Notes: generated by a model from the sequence alone, not told the origin. Shown: positions 1 to 9,191, counted from the stretch's first letter. The stretch is DNA of 64,000 nt from Jannaschia sp. S6380 (GCF_023015695.1 NZ_JALKAS010000001.1:682001-746000), one strand, 5' to 3'. Numbers and translations are program-made.

Positions 1-124
1 CCATGCGCCGGTCCGGCGGGGCGCAAGCCGTAACCTGCTCCACGGCTGGCCCCAGGACGGACGGGTCGCCGCGCAGCGTGATCATCCCCATGGGCGGTAC
101 GGCGTGGATAGTGACGTCAGACAT
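1..124 (-). CDS. soxG: Sarcosine oxidase gamma subunit, 5' end only
   Basis: Only the first 41 codons are in the window; the gene runs off the left edge. The reading begins MSDVTIHAVPPMG and continues with MITLRGDP. This fits the N-terminus of the small gamma subunit of heterotetrameric sarcosine oxidase, a partner of the alpha subunit in oxidative demethylation of sarcosine to glycine. The ATG at 122-124 lies 8 nt inside the end of soxA, so the two are translationally coupled as the last genes of soxB-soxD-soxA-soxG. The assignment rests mainly on this gene order, because the visible part is too short to show a domain. Confidence 0.8.
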   Translation of the reverse strand, partial: MSDVTIHAVPPMGMITLRGDPSVLGPAVEQVTACAPPDRRM

Positions 125-3092
125 TCTGCTTCTCCCCCTCAGGGTCGTAGAAGACCGGATCGACGATCCGCGCCTCGACGGGATCGGCGCCGATGCGGGT
201 GAACCGGATCGTCTCGCCCATGCGTTCGGGGCCGCGCTCGACCAGGCCCATGGCGATCCCGCGACCCAGCGTCGGCGAAGGATAGGTCGAGGTCACGCGA
301 CCCTGCGTATTGCGCTGCCCGTTCGCATTCGCACCCTCGGCCAATGCGTATGCGCCGTCCTCCAGCACGGAGCCGTCCAGCGTTTCCAGCCCGACCAGCT
401 TCCACCGGTCCGACTTCTGGAACTCGACCCGCTGCTGTCCGCGCTTGCCCAGGAAATCGTCCTTCTTCTTCGAGATCGCCCAGTTCAACCCCAGATCCTG
501 CGGGATGACGGTGCCGTCGGTCTCGTCGCCGATCATGATGAACCCCTTCTCGGCCCGCATGACGTGCAGGGCCTCGGTGCCGTAAGGGGTCACGCCGAAC
601 TCCGCGCCCGCCTCCATCAGCGCCTCCCAGAGTGCCAGGCCGCGTGTGGCCGGCACCGCGATCTCGTAGCTCAACTCTCCCGAGAAACTGATCCGGTAGG
701 CGCAAACGTCGAAGCCGCCCAGCGTCCCGTCGGCCCAGGCCATGAAGGGCAGCGCGTCGGCCGACAGGTCCATGCCGCCCAGCTTCTCCAGCACCTTGCG
801 TGCGTTCGGGCCGACGACCGCGATCTGCGCGAACTGCTCGGTCAGGTTGACGGTATGGACCTGCCAGTCCCACCATTCACATTGCAGCCAATCCTCCATC
901 CACCCGTGGATGCGGTCCGCGCCGCCGGTTGTGGTGTGGCAAAGCCAGGTCTGATCGTCGATCCGGGCGACCACGCCGTCGTCGATCAGGAACCCGTTCT
1001 CGTCACACATCAGGCCGTAGCGGCAGCGGCCCGACTTCAGGGTCGACATCATGTTCGTGTACATCATGTCCATGAACCGCCCGGCATCCGGTCCCCGCAC
1101 GAGGATCTTGCCCAGGGTCGAGGCGTCAAGCATTCCAAGGCTTTGCCGGGTGTTCTTCACCTCGCGAGCGACGGCGTCGGCATGGCTTTCGCCCCCCTTC
1201 GGATAGCAATAGGGCCGCCGCCAGTGGCCGACCGGCTCCCAATGCGCGCCGTGGCTCTCGTGCCATTCGTGCATCGGCGTGCGTCGTAGCGGCTGGAAGA
1301 TCGCGCCGCGCGCCTCGCCCGCCAGCGTGCCGATGGTCACCGGAGTATAGGGCGGGCGGAACGTCGTCGTGCCGACCTGCGGGATCGTCGCGTCCAGACG
1401 ATCGGCCAGAACCGCCAGACCGTTGATGTTGCTCAGCTTGCCCTGGTCCGTCGCCATGCCGAGCGTGGTGTAGCGCTTCGCGTGCTCGACGCTCTCGAAC
1501 CCCTCCTGCGCGGCGAGGCGGACGTCGCTCACCTTCACGTCGTTCTGATAATCCAGCCACATCTTGGCACGCAGCTTGGGCCCGGCGCCGTCGGGCATCA
1601 TCCAGACGGGCAAGATCGCGTCCTCGGGCGTGTCGTGACAGGCCGGCGCATCAATGCCCATCGTCCCGGCAACGTCGATCAGCACCTCCTGCGTCGTCAA
1701 CGCGCCGGAGGCGGCGCCCACGACTTCCACGAACCCAACGCCGTCGGCGCCGGTCGGCGGGGCGTCCGCGTCGGGCCGGAACATCGCGCGCGCCTCGTCC
1801 CACCAGAGCTTGCCACCGCAATGCGACCAGAGATGGACCGCCGGGGACCATCCACCCGACATCGCCACGCAGTCGCAGCGGATCTCCTGCATCACGGCGC
1901 CATCGCCCGCCTGATGGCAGATCGACACGCCGGTGACCCGGTCGTCGCCATGTACCTTGGCGATGCCTCGGCCGGTATGGACGCGAACGCCCATGCTGCG
2001 GATCTCGTCGATCAGAGGCGATTTCGGATCGGGCCGCGCGTCGACGATCGCCGACACGCGCAGACCGGCCCCAATCAGGACCTTGGCGGTTCGATAGGCA
2101 TCGTCGTTGTTGGTGACGATCACCGTCCGCTCGCCGATGGCCACGCCATAATCCGCCACGTAATCCCGCAGCGCCGAGGCCAGCAGGACACCGGGCACGT
2201 CGTTGCCGGCAAAACTCAGCGGTCGTTCGATCGCGCCGGTGGCGACGATCACCTGTCCAGCCCGGATTCGCCAAAGACGTTCGCGTGGCCCGGACTTGTC
2301 TGCCAAATGATCGGTCAGGTTCTCGGTGCACAGGACATAGCCGTGGTCGTAGACGCCAGAGCCTTCGCATCGGTTCAGGAGGGTGACATTTTCCCTGTTC
2401 TCAAGGTCTTGTACGGCGTTCTTCAACCAGTCCGAGGCGGGCAGCCCGTCGATCTCCGCCCCGTCCAGCGGTGCGCGCCCGCCCCAATGGGCCTGCCGCT
2501 CCACCAATGTAACCCGCTTGCCCGCCTCGGCCGCCGCCCGGGCCGCCAGAAGGCCCGCAATACCGCCGCCGACGACCAGCGTGTCACAGTAGGCGTAGCG
2601 GTGGGCGTAGCGATCCGCGTCGCCATCGGTCGGCGCCGGGCCCAGACCTGCGGCCTTTCGGATGAACGGCTCGAACACGTGTTTCCAGAACGGGCGCGGA
2701 TGGATGAAGGTCTTGTAGTAGAATCCGGCGGGCAGAAACTTGGACCCGTAGTCGTTCACGCGCCCGATATCGAAACCCAGCGAGGGCCAGGCGTTCTGGC
2801 TGCGCGCCGCAAGACCCTGCCACAGCGGCTGAACCGTCGCGCGGCGGTTCGGCTCGAACCGGGCGCCTTCGCCGATGGAAAGAAGCGCGTTCGGCTCCTC
2901 CGGGCCGGCGCCGACGACGGAACGGGGGCGGTGGTATTTGAAGCTGCGGCCCATCACCAGACGGCCGTTCGCCAGCAGGGCCGAGGCGAGCGTGTCGCCC
3001 GCGAAACCGCGCATCTCGCGTCCGTCGAACGTAAAAGTCACGGGGGCCGAGCGGTCGATACGGCCGCCGCCGGTCCTGAGGCGTCGGCTCAT
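117..3092 (-). CDS. soxA: Sarcosine oxidase alpha subunit
   Basis: A 991-residue protein, the usual size for the large subunit of heterotetrameric sarcosine oxidase. It oxidises sarcosine to glycine and passes the one-carbon unit to tetrahydrofolate. The N-terminus (FTFDGREMRGFAGDTL) is the ferredoxin-like 2Fe-2S-fold segment of the family. It is followed by a dinucleotide-binding motif VVGGGIAGLLAARAA near residue 175, and the C-terminal half is an aminomethyltransferase (GcvT-like) domain ending in the barrel with PSPTLGRGIAMG. The start MSRRLRTGGG overlaps the soxD stop by 4 nt (ATGA). The same frame is open upstream to 3404, but that extension would lie over soxD and is rejected. Confidence 0.95.
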   Translation of the reverse strand: MSRRLRTGGGRIDRSAPVTFTFDGREMRGFAGDTLASALLANGRLVMGRSFKYHRPRSVVGAGPEEPNALLSIGEGARFEPNRRATVQPLWQGLAARSQNAWPSLGFDIGRVNDYGSKFLPAGFYYKTFIHPRPFWKHVFEPFIRKAAGLGPAPTDGDADRYAHRYAYCDTLVVGGGIAGLLAARAAAEAGKRVTLVERQAHWGGRAPLDGAEIDGLPASDWLKNAVQDLENRENVTLLNRCEGSGVYDHGYVLCTENLTDHLADKSGPRERLWRIRAGQVIVATGAIERPLSFAGNDVPGVLLASALRDYVADYGVAIGERTVIVTNNDDAYRTAKVLIGAGLRVSAIVDARPDPKSPLIDEIRSMGVRVHTGRGIAKVHGDDRVTGVSICHQAGDGAVMQEIRCDCVAMSGGWSPAVHLWSHCGGKLWWDEARAMFRPDADAPPTGADGVGFVEVVGAASGALTTQEVLIDVAGTMGIDAPACHDTPEDAILPVWMMPDGAGPKLRAKMWLDYQNDVKVSDVRLAAQEGFESVEHAKRYTTLGMATDQGKLSNINGLAVLADRLDATIPQVGTTTFRPPYTPVTIGTLAGEARGAIFQPLRRTPMHEWHESHGAHWEPVGHWRRPYCYPKGGESHADAVAREVKNTRQSLGMLDASTLGKILVRGPDAGRFMDMMYTNMMSTLKSGRCRYGLMCDENGFLIDDGVVARIDDQTWLCHTTTGGADRIHGWMEDWLQCEWWDWQVHTVNLTEQFAQIAVVGPNARKVLEKLGGMDLSADALPFMAWADGTLGGFDVCAYRISFSGELSYEIAVPATRGLALWEALMEAGAEFGVTPYGTEALHVMRAEKGFIMIGDETDGTVIPQDLGLNWAISKKKDDFLGKRGQQRVEFQKSDRWKLVGLETLDGSVLEDGAYALAEGANANGQRNTQGRVTSTYPSPTLGRGIAMGLVERGPERMGETIRFTRIGADPVEARIVDPVFYDPEGEKQNV

Positions 3093-3397
3093 GCGCCCTT
3101 CCTTTCGCGAATGCGGGCCAGGATATGCTCCGGCGGTTCGGGCGTCTGCGCGGAATAGGTGCCGAAGACCTCCAGCGTGGCCGTATCGCGCGCGGCCAGG
3201 AACCACTTGCCGCAACCATGCGCATGGCGCCACCGCTCGAAATGGACGCCCTTCACGTTGTCGCGCAGGAACAGGTATTCCTCGAACTGATCGTCGGAGG
3301 AGCCGGGGCCGTGGCGTCGCAGATGCGCCTCGCCCCCGGGGGCGAGTTCGGTTTCCTCGACGGCCAGGTCGCAGTTCGGGCAGGTCAGCAGAAGCAT
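3089..3397 (-). CDS. soxD: Sarcosine oxidase delta subunit
   Basis: A 102-residue protein beginning MLLLTCPNCDLAVEETEL. The CPNC pair near the N-terminus and a later HGCGKWF motif are the zinc ligands typical of the delta subunit of sarcosine oxidase. This small subunit stabilises the alpha-beta complex and has no catalytic role of its own. It overlaps soxA by 4 nt, and a small membrane ORF and soxB lie upstream on the same strand. Length and motifs match the family well. Confidence 0.93.
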   Translation of the reverse strand: MLLLTCPNCDLAVEETELAPGGEAHLRRHGPGSSDDQFEEYLFLRDNVKGVHFERWRHAHGCGKWFLAARDTATLEVFGTYSAQTPEPPEHILARIRERKGA

Positions 3398-3454
3398 CGC
3401 GCACCTCGTGTCCGAGGGGCGCGAGGGCCCGGTGTCAGAAAGCGGGCTGCGGCC

Positions 3455-3634
3455 CTAGCGCTTGGCGTTCGCCGTGGCGACCGGCCCGTCGATGCGCACA
3501 TCGGGCGTGCCGCCGATGCGGAAATCGATCGAGCCGCCGAGAATGGCAAATAGGATGAAACCGGCGGCGACGACGGACCCGCCGAGAAGGAAATTGATGC
3601 CGCGCGGAAGGCGGCGGATAGAATGTGAAGGCAT
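3455..3634 (-). CDS. Small single-span membrane protein in the sox cluster
   Basis: A 59-codon ORF in the 469-nt gap between soxB and soxD, on the same strand. It starts MPSHSIRRLPRGIN and carries one hydrophobic segment (FLLGGSVVAAGFILFAILGG, about residues 15-34) followed by a polar, probably periplasmic tail rich in Gly, Asp and Arg. A positive N-terminus followed by one span is the pattern of a small inner-membrane protein. No family is recognised. Co-direction with sox genes suggests co-transcription but the 232-nt gap to soxB could hold a separate promoter. It may be a chance ORF, though the clean membrane topology argues for a real gene. Confidence 0.5.
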   Translation of the reverse strand: MPSHSIRRLPRGINFLLGGSVVAAGFILFAILGGSIDFRIGGTPDVRIDGPVATANAKR

Positions 3635-3866
3635 GGCAGACGGCCCCCGATCAAATCGTTACGATCCCTCAACCCTATACCATCGGCGAAGTTCCGCCTA
3701 GCCCGCAGCGGGCAAGGAAATCCTCCAGTCCGTGAACATTCCGTTGCAGATCGCCCCCTTGTCGCGGCGTCCAGGGGACGCGCAAGGGCCGAAACGACCG
3801 GCCGGCCGGCGCCATGGGCCAGCCACGGGGCGGGCGCGATCGTCGTCATGCAGGGCCGTGCCGTCA

Positions 3867-5111
3867 TCAATGTGCGACCCCGGCGGCCACGGATTCGTCG
3901 ATGAAGCGTCCTTCGCGGAACCGTTCCATCCCGAACGCCTCCGTCAGCGGGGAATGCCCCCTGGCGATCAGTTCGGCCATGCCCCAGCCGGACCCCGGGA
4001 TGGCCTTGAAGCCGCCGGTGCCCCATCCGCAGTTGACGAAGATCCCCTCCACCGGCGTCTTCGACAGGATGGGTGAGCGGTCGCCGGTCACGTCCACGAT
4101 CCCGCCCCACTGCCGCAACATGCGCAGGCGGGAGATCATGGGGAACGTCTCGACCAGGGCGCGCAGCGTCTCCTCGATATGGTGGAAACTGCCGCGCTGT
4201 GTGTAGTTGTTGTACCCGTCCGTGCCGCCGCCGATCACCATCTCGCCCTTGTCGGACTGGCTCATGTAGCCGTGCACCGTATTCGCCATGACGACCACGT
4301 CCATGCAGGGCTTGATCGGTTCGGACACGAGCGCCTGCAGTGCCACCGATTCCAGCGGCAGCCGGAACCCGGCCATCCGTGCCAGCACGCCCGAATGCCC
4401 CGCGACGACCAGGCCCAGCTTGTCGCAGGCGATGGCACCCAGGGATGTCTGGACCCCGGTGACGCGATCGCCGTCGCGGTCGATGCCGGTGACTTCGCAT
4501 TTCTGGATGATGTCCATCCCCATGTCGGTGCAGGCCCGCGCCAGGCCCCATGCGACCGCGTCGTGGCGCGCCGTTCCGCCCCGCGCCTGCCAGAGGCCGC
4601 CCAGGACAGGATAGCGTGGCCCCTCGATGTTCATGATCGGGCAGAGTTCCTTGACCCGCGCCGGGCCGATCCATTCGGTCGTCACGCCCTGCAGGCTGTT
4701 GGCATGTGCGGTACGCTTGTAGCCGCGAACCTCGTGCTCGGTCTGGGCCAGCATGATGACGCCGCGCGGGCTGAACATGATGTTGTAGTTCAGGTCCTGG
4801 CTCAGGGTCTCATAGAGGCTGCGCGATTTCTCGTAGATCGCCGCCGATGGATCCTGCAGGTAATTGGAGCGGATGATGGTGGTGTTGCGCCCGGTGTTCC
4901 CACCGCCAAGCCAGCCCTTTTCGAGGATGGCGACGTTGGTGACGCCGAAGTTCTTGCCAAGGTAATACGCCGTCGCCAGCCCGTGCCCGCCCGCGCCGAC
5001 GATGACGACGTCATAGCGCGCCTTGGGCGGACGCTTGGCCCAGGTGCGGCCCCAGCCTTCGTGGTTGCGCAGGGCCTCGCGCGCGATGGCGAAGGCGGAA
5101 AAGCGTCGCAT
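3867..5111 (-). CDS. soxB: Sarcosine oxidase beta subunit
   Basis: A 414-residue flavoprotein, the normal size of the sarcosine oxidase beta subunit, which carries covalent FMN and non-covalent FAD and oxidises the amine. The ADP-binding motif DVVIVGAGGHGLATAYYLG lies at about residues 34-52, followed by GNTGRNTTIIRSNYL. The C-terminus has the NCGWGTGGFKAIPGSG segment common to this DAO-like family. The start MRRFSAFAIAREALRNHEGW is the conserved N-terminus of SoxB, so the longer open frame to 5273 is not used. It is the first gene of the sox cluster here. Confidence 0.95.
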   Translation of the reverse strand: MRRFSAFAIAREALRNHEGWGRTWAKRPPKARYDVVIVGAGGHGLATAYYLGKNFGVTNVAILEKGWLGGGNTGRNTTIIRSNYLQDPSAAIYEKSRSLYETLSQDLNYNIMFSPRGVIMLAQTEHEVRGYKRTAHANSLQGVTTEWIGPARVKELCPIMNIEGPRYPVLGGLWQARGGTARHDAVAWGLARACTDMGMDIIQKCEVTGIDRDGDRVTGVQTSLGAIACDKLGLVVAGHSGVLARMAGFRLPLESVALQALVSEPIKPCMDVVVMANTVHGYMSQSDKGEMVIGGGTDGYNNYTQRGSFHHIEETLRALVETFPMISRLRMLRQWGGIVDVTGDRSPILSKTPVEGIFVNCGWGTGGFKAIPGSGWGMAELIARGHSPLTEAFGMERFREGRFIDESVAAGVAH

Positions 5112-5290
5112 CGGCGTCCGTCCCCTGTTCGTCTGCCGCCCCGTTTGCCCCGGCAGGGCAGGGATGGTTGGCATTGCTGCGGCATCTGCGCGAAGTTTCG
5201 CGACATTCCCGACAGCCCGTCGGCTAGAGGTGCGGTCACGAACGCGCAAGGGGGGCTTCTGTCGCACCGGCATTGGCGCTACGGGGGGGC

Positions 5291-6487
5291 ATGACTTTCT
5301 GGATCGTGGCGGGGCTTCTGCTGGCCGCCTGCATCGTACCGATCGCGTCCGCCCTGCGGGCTCGTCCGACGGCCACCGGCCCGGCGGATGTCGCCGTCTA
5401 TCGCGACCAGTTGGCCGAGCTGAAGCGCGACGCCGCGCGCGGCACCCTGCCCCCCGAGGAGGTCGAGGCCGCCCGCGCCGAGGTCGGGCGCAGGTTGCTG
5501 GCGGCGGATCGGGTGTCGCGACGGACGGGACGGCGCGGCAATGTCGTGCTGGGCGCGGCGCTGATCGCGACCGCGGTCCTGACCGTGAGTGTCGGAACCT
5601 ATCTGGCCATCGGCGCGCCCGGCTATGGCGATCTGCCCCTGCAGGCGCGCATCGCGCGGATCGAGGCGGCCCGCGCCGACCGCCCCGACCAGCAAGGCGT
5701 CGAGGCCGGGGTGCCCGACCGGCGCGACACGTCCCGCCCCGACATCATGCGCATGGCCGAACAGTTGAAGACGGTGCTGGCCGACCGGCCCGACGACCTG
5801 CGGGGATGGCGTCTGGGCGTTCAGACCTATTCCGGCCTGGGCGACCTGGAGGCGGCCTGGCGCGCGCAGGAACGTGTCGTGTCGCTGCTGGGCGACGCGG
5901 CGACGGGCGAGGACTACGCCTTGCAGGCCGAGCTAATGGTGCTGGCTGCCGGGGGGTATGTATCCCCAGAGGCGGAGCGCGCGCTGGCGGAGGCACTGCG
6001 CCGCGACCCGGCGAACGGCACGGCGCGCTACTATGCGGGGCTGATGTACGCGCAGGGCGGGCGACCCGACCTGGCCTGGCGTCTGTGGCGGCGCCTGATC
6101 GCGGACAGCCCCGAAGGCGCCCCGTGGCTGGATCCGATCTATGCCCAGATCGAGGACGTGTCGGTGCGCGCCGGAGATCCGACCGCCCTGGCCGATCTGC
6201 CGCGCCCGCGCGGCCCCTCGCCCGAAGATGTCGAGGCCGCCGCGGACATGACCCCCGAACAGCGCTTCGAGATGATCGAGGGGATGGTCACCGGCTTGGC
6301 CCGGCGTCTGGCCGACCAAGGTGGCCCGGCCGCGGACTGGGCGCGTCTGATTACCGCCTATGGCGTGCTTGGCCAGCGCGACGCGGCCGCCGAGATCTAC
6401 GCCGAGGCGCGGACGGTCTTCGCCGACGACCGAACGGCGCTGGACAGCTTGGCGCGGGCGGCCGAGCAGGCGGGGATCGCCCCTTGA
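5291..6487 (+). CDS. ccmI: c-type cytochrome biogenesis protein CcmI
   Basis: A 398-residue protein starting MTFWIVAGLLLAACIVPIAS, a first transmembrane helix. A cytoplasmic loop with YRDQLAELKRDAARGTL and VEAARAEVGRRLL follows, then a second helix (NVVLGAALIATAVLTVSVGT) and a long periplasmic region of TPR-like helices. This layout is that of CcmI, the apocytochrome c chaperone of the Ccm system I machinery. The ATG at 5291 follows a G-rich stretch and gives the standard N-terminus; a slightly longer in-frame start at 5273 is less likely. It is followed immediately by ruvX. Confidence 0.88.
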   Translation: MTFWIVAGLLLAACIVPIASALRARPTATGPADVAVYRDQLAELKRDAARGTLPPEEVEAARAEVGRRLLAADRVSRRTGRRGNVVLGAALIATAVLTVSVGTYLAIGAPGYGDLPLQARIARIEAARADRPDQQGVEAGVPDRRDTSRPDIMRMAEQLKTVLADRPDDLRGWRLGVQTYSGLGDLEAAWRAQERVVSLLGDAATGEDYALQAELMVLAAGGYVSPEAERALAEALRRDPANGTARYYAGLMYAQGGRPDLAWRLWRRLIADSPEGAPWLDPIYAQIEDVSVRAGDPTALADLPRPRGPSPEDVEAAADMTPEQRFEMIEGMVTGLARRLADQGGPAADWARLITAYGVLGQRDAAAEIYAEARTVFADDRTALDSLARAAEQAGIAP

Positions 6488-6960
6488 TCCACGACGATAT
6501 CGAGACGTTCGCGGCCGCCCTGCCCCCGCTCGGCGCGTTGATGGGGCTGGATCTGGGGACCAAAACGGTAGGAATTGCCGTCAGCGATACGATGCGCGCG
6601 GTCGCAAGTCCGCTGGAGACGATCCGGCGGACGAAATTCACCGCGGACGCGATCGCGATCGAAACGTTGATGACGGCGCGGGGTGTCACCGGCCTGATCC
6701 TGGGGCTGCCGCTGAACATGGATGGCAGCGAGGGGCCGCGCATCCAGTCGACCCGTGCCTTCGCCCGGAACATGGCCCGGCGCGTGGATATACCCATCGC
6801 CTATTGGGACGAGCGCCTGTCCACCGTCGCGGCCGAACGCGCCCTGCTGGAGGCGGATACGTCACGGAAACGTCGCGCCGAGGTCATCGATCACGTCGCC
6901 GCGGGATATATCCTGCAAGGCGCGCTGGACCGCCTGCGCCATCTGAAGGGCTCCCGATGA
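6484..6960 (+). CDS. ruvX: Putative Holliday junction resolvase RuvX/YqgF
   Basis: A 158-residue RNase H-fold protein with GLDLGTKTVGIAVSD near residue 21 (first catalytic Asp), GLILGLPLNMDGSEGPR in the middle and YWDERLSTVAAERALLE towards the end, all hallmarks of YqgF/RuvX. The family acts in 16S rRNA 5' end maturation and/or DNA recombination. The best start is TTG at 6484, which overlaps the ccmI stop as TTGA and gives the N-terminal extension IHDDIETFAAALPPLGAL that I recall as common in rhodobacterial homologues. The first ATG, at 6541, would remove that extension. The product overlaps the next gene by 4 nt. Confidence 0.9.
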   Translation: MIHDDIETFAAALPPLGALMGLDLGTKTVGIAVSDTMRAVASPLETIRRTKFTADAIAIETLMTARGVTGLILGLPLNMDGSEGPRIQSTRAFARNMARRVDIPIAYWDERLSTVAAERALLEADTSRKRRAEVIDHVAAGYILQGALDRLRHLKGSR

Positions 6961-7202
6961 CCGACGATCCGACCTCTGACCGCATCTGGGCCCGCGCCGA
7001 GGTGGAAAGCCCCTGCGTCAAGCTGTGCGTGGTTGATCCCAAGTCGCGGCTCTGCATCGGATGCCACCGGACCATGGACGAGATCGCCGCCTGGTCCCGG
7101 ATGACGCCCGAGGCCCGGCGCGAAGTGATGGCGGGACTTTCCGAGCGCGCGAAGGGTGCCCGGCAGCGGCGTGGCGGGCGGGCGGCGCGGCGCGCACCCT
7201 AG
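6957..7202 (+). CDS. DUF1289 domain protein
   Basis: An 81-residue protein with the DUF1289 signature ESPCVKLCVVDPKSRLCIGC followed by HRTMDEIAAWSRMTPEARR. Four cysteines spaced CxxxC...CxxC suggest a metal site. The function of the family is unknown. The ATG overlaps the ruvX stop by 4 nt, so ccmI, ruvX and this gene form one compact operon. The C-terminus is an Arg-rich tail, and the end overlaps the convergent permease gene by 4 nt. Confidence 0.88.
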   Translation: MTDDPTSDRIWARAEVESPCVKLCVVDPKSRLCIGCHRTMDEIAAWSRMTPEARREVMAGLSERAKGARQRRGGRAARRAP

Positions 7203-8017
7203 CCCAGCGTCTTGCGCAGCATGTTCAGCGCGACGAGAAACAGAAAACCCGCGAACACCCGTTTGAGCGGCGCGGCGTTCATGCGGTGCGCCAGCCGTGC
7301 CCCCACCGGGGCCGTCAGGACGGTCATCGCCACGATCACGACGAAGGCCGGCAGGTTTACCAGTCCGACGGTCATCGGCGGGCGAACCCCCTGGGCCGGC
7401 AGGACCAGGAACAGAAGCACCGCCGGAACCGCGATCAGCATGCCGAAACCCGCCGCCGTCGCGACCGCGCGATGGATGACCACGCCGTGCAGCGTCATCA
7501 GCGGTACGCCGAAACTGCCCCCGCCGATCCCCATGAGGACCGAGAGGAACCCCACGACGGGCGAGTAGAGATAGCGGCGCCAGCCCTTCGGCATCTCCGG
7601 CGCAAGGCGCCAGCCCGGACGCGACACGGCCATGTAGACCGACACCACAAGGGCCAGCACCGCAAAGATCGCCGTCAACGTGTCGGACCGCAGCAGCGTC
7701 GCGGTGCCCGCGCCGACGGCCGCACCCGCGACGATACCGGGGCCCCAGCCCCGCAGGATATCGAAGGCCACCGCGCCCCGTCCGGCATGCGCCTTGACCG
7801 ACCGCCAGGAGGTCACGACGATCGTGGCGAGAGATGTGGCGACACAGATCTGCATGACGTTGGGCCCGTCATATCCCAGCACTTGGAACACGTAGTAGAA
7901 GGCCGGCACCAGGACGATGCCGCCGCCGACGCCCAGAAGGCCGGCCAGCACCCCCGCGAATGCCCCGACCCCGAGAAGGAACGCCACCAGGGGCAGAAGG
8001 GTCGACAACTCGGGCAT
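7199..8017 (-). CDS. TSUP/TauE-SafE family membrane permease
   Basis: A 272-residue, strongly hydrophobic protein with about eight predicted spans. It shows the family's Gly-rich repeats GVLAGLLGVGGGIVLVPAFY near the N-terminus and SVLMGIGGGSFGVPLMTLHG in the second half. The TSUP family exports or imports sulfite, sulfoacetate and related organosulfur anions across the inner membrane; the substrate cannot be told here. It stands alone between two convergent or unrelated genes, so the context gives no further hint. Confidence 0.87.
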   Translation of the reverse strand: MPELSTLLPLVAFLLGVGAFAGVLAGLLGVGGGIVLVPAFYYVFQVLGYDGPNVMQICVATSLATIVVTSWRSVKAHAGRGAVAFDILRGWGPGIVAGAAVGAGTATLLRSDTLTAIFAVLALVVSVYMAVSRPGWRLAPEMPKGWRRYLYSPVVGFLSVLMGIGGGSFGVPLMTLHGVVIHRAVATAAGFGMLIAVPAVLLFLVLPAQGVRPPMTVGLVNLPAFVVIVAMTVLTAPVGARLAHRMNAAPLKRVFAGFLFLVALNMLRKTLG

Positions 8018-8088
8018 GATCGGATCTCGCGAAACTCAGGCGGGACCGCCTTAGCGCCCCTACGCCGGTCCGGCCAGCCGGTATCGCT

Positions 8089-9078
8089 TCAGGCCGCGAC
8101 CTGGCGGACATGCGACAGCGCGTCCAGGAGCGTGTCGATCCCGGCCCCGGGCCGGCTGGCGCCCTCCGACAGGCTGCGGCGCCAGGCTCGCGCGCCCGGC
8201 ATCCCGGCGAAGAGGCCCAACATGTGGCGCGTGACCTGCCCCAGCTTGCCGCCCGCCGCCAGATGACGTTCGATATGGGGCACCATCCGCAGCGCCGCCG
8301 CCTCCCGGTCCGGGCACGGATCGTCCGCGCCAAAGACCCGGCTGTCGGCCCGCAGCAGGACGGCCGCGGGATCGTGATAGGCCACACGCCCGATCATCAC
8401 GCCGTCGACGTGAGAAAGATGCTCAAGGGCCGCATCGAGCGACGCGATCCCGCCGTTGATCGCGATCGAGAGACCGGGGAACTGCCGCTTTATCGCGTGG
8501 ACGAGGTCGTAGTCGAGGGGCGGAATGTCGCGGTTTTCCTTGGGGCTGAGGCCCTGCAGCCAAGCCTTGCGCGCATGGACCGTCACCTGTCCGATGCCGG
8601 CATCGGCCATCCGGGCTAGCAGATCGGGCAGGACGACCTCCGGGTCCTGATCGTCGACGCCGATCCGGCACTTCATCGTCACCGGCACACCGCCCGCGGC
8701 CGCCGTCATCGCCGACAGGCAGCGTTCGACGAGATCCGGTCGTTCCATCAGGACCGCGCCGAAGCAACCCGATTGCACACGGTCGGACGGGCAGCCGACG
8801 TTCAGGTTCACCTCGGCATAGCCCCGCGCGACGCCCATCGCGGTGGCGCGGCCCAGCTCGGCCGGGTCGCTGCCGCCCAATTGGAGGGCCACCGGGTCTT
8901 CGGACGCGTCGAAATCCAACAGATGTTCCGCCCCACCGCGGACGAGCGCAGCGGCAGTCACCATCTCGGTGTAAAGAAGCGTGCGGCGCGTCAGCACACG
9001 GTGAAACGCCCGGCAATGCCGATCGGTCCAATCCATCATAGGGGCCGTGGACAATCTAGCGTGTTGATTTATTTGCAT
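8089..9078 (-). CDS. dusA: tRNA-dihydrouridine(20/20a) synthase DusA
   Basis: A 329-residue FMN-dependent enzyme that reduces uridine to dihydrouridine in the D-loop of tRNA. Family motifs are APMMDWTDRHCR at the N-terminus, NLNVGCPSDRVQSGCFG (catalytic Cys) near residue 93, and INGGIASLDAALEHL further on. The first ten residues (MQINQHARLS) are encoded at the very edge of the mobile element: the ATG lies in AT-rich ICE sequence, 113 nt from the divergent integrase. This is the expected result when an element integrates into the 5' end of dusA and supplies a substitute start. The native 5' fragment should lie at the far end of the ICE, beyond this window. Confidence 0.94.
   Translation of the reverse strand: MQINQHARLSTAPMMDWTDRHCRAFHRVLTRRTLLYTEMVTAAALVRGGAEHLLDFDASEDPVALQLGGSDPAELGRATAMGVARGYAEVNLNVGCPSDRVQSGCFGAVLMERPDLVERCLSAMTAAAGGVPVTMKCRIGVDDQDPEVVLPDLLARMADAGIGQVTVHARKAWLQGLSPKENRDIPPLDYDLVHAIKRQFPGLSIAINGGIASLDAALEHLSHVDGVMIGRVAYHDPAAVLLRADSRVFGADDPCPDREAAALRMVPHIERHLAAGGKLGQVTRHMLGLFAGMPGARAWRRSLSEGASRPGAGIDTLLDALSHVRQVAA
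9010..9078. other. Likely attachment-site region in the 5' end of dusA
   Basis: The stretch encoding the conserved MMDWTDRHCR (9010-9039) is chromosomal dusA, whereas the codons for the first residues (9040-9078) run into AT-rich sequence upstream of the integrase. The recombination core is expected in or next to this interval, as for other dusA-specific integrases. The exact core cannot be fixed because the second copy is outside the window. Confidence 0.4.
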
Positions 9079-9191
9079 TTTTTGTGTATCTTCAAACTGT
9101 TGGCGGCGACGGCTGCTACGCTGGAATACGCCCCGATATCCCCGAATTTGCCCCTCTACGACGACTCACTGCACATACAGCGCACACGAAA

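Noticed and set aside
3093..3404. Upstream extension of soxA to give a 1095-residue protein
   Set aside because: The added part lies over soxD and does not look like the conserved SoxA start; ATG at 3092 overlaps the soxD stop as expected.
7061..8266. 401-codon plus-strand ORF over the TSUP permease
   Set aside because: His/Arg/Asp-rich antisense shadow; the minus-strand permease has clear Gly-rich family repeats and spans.
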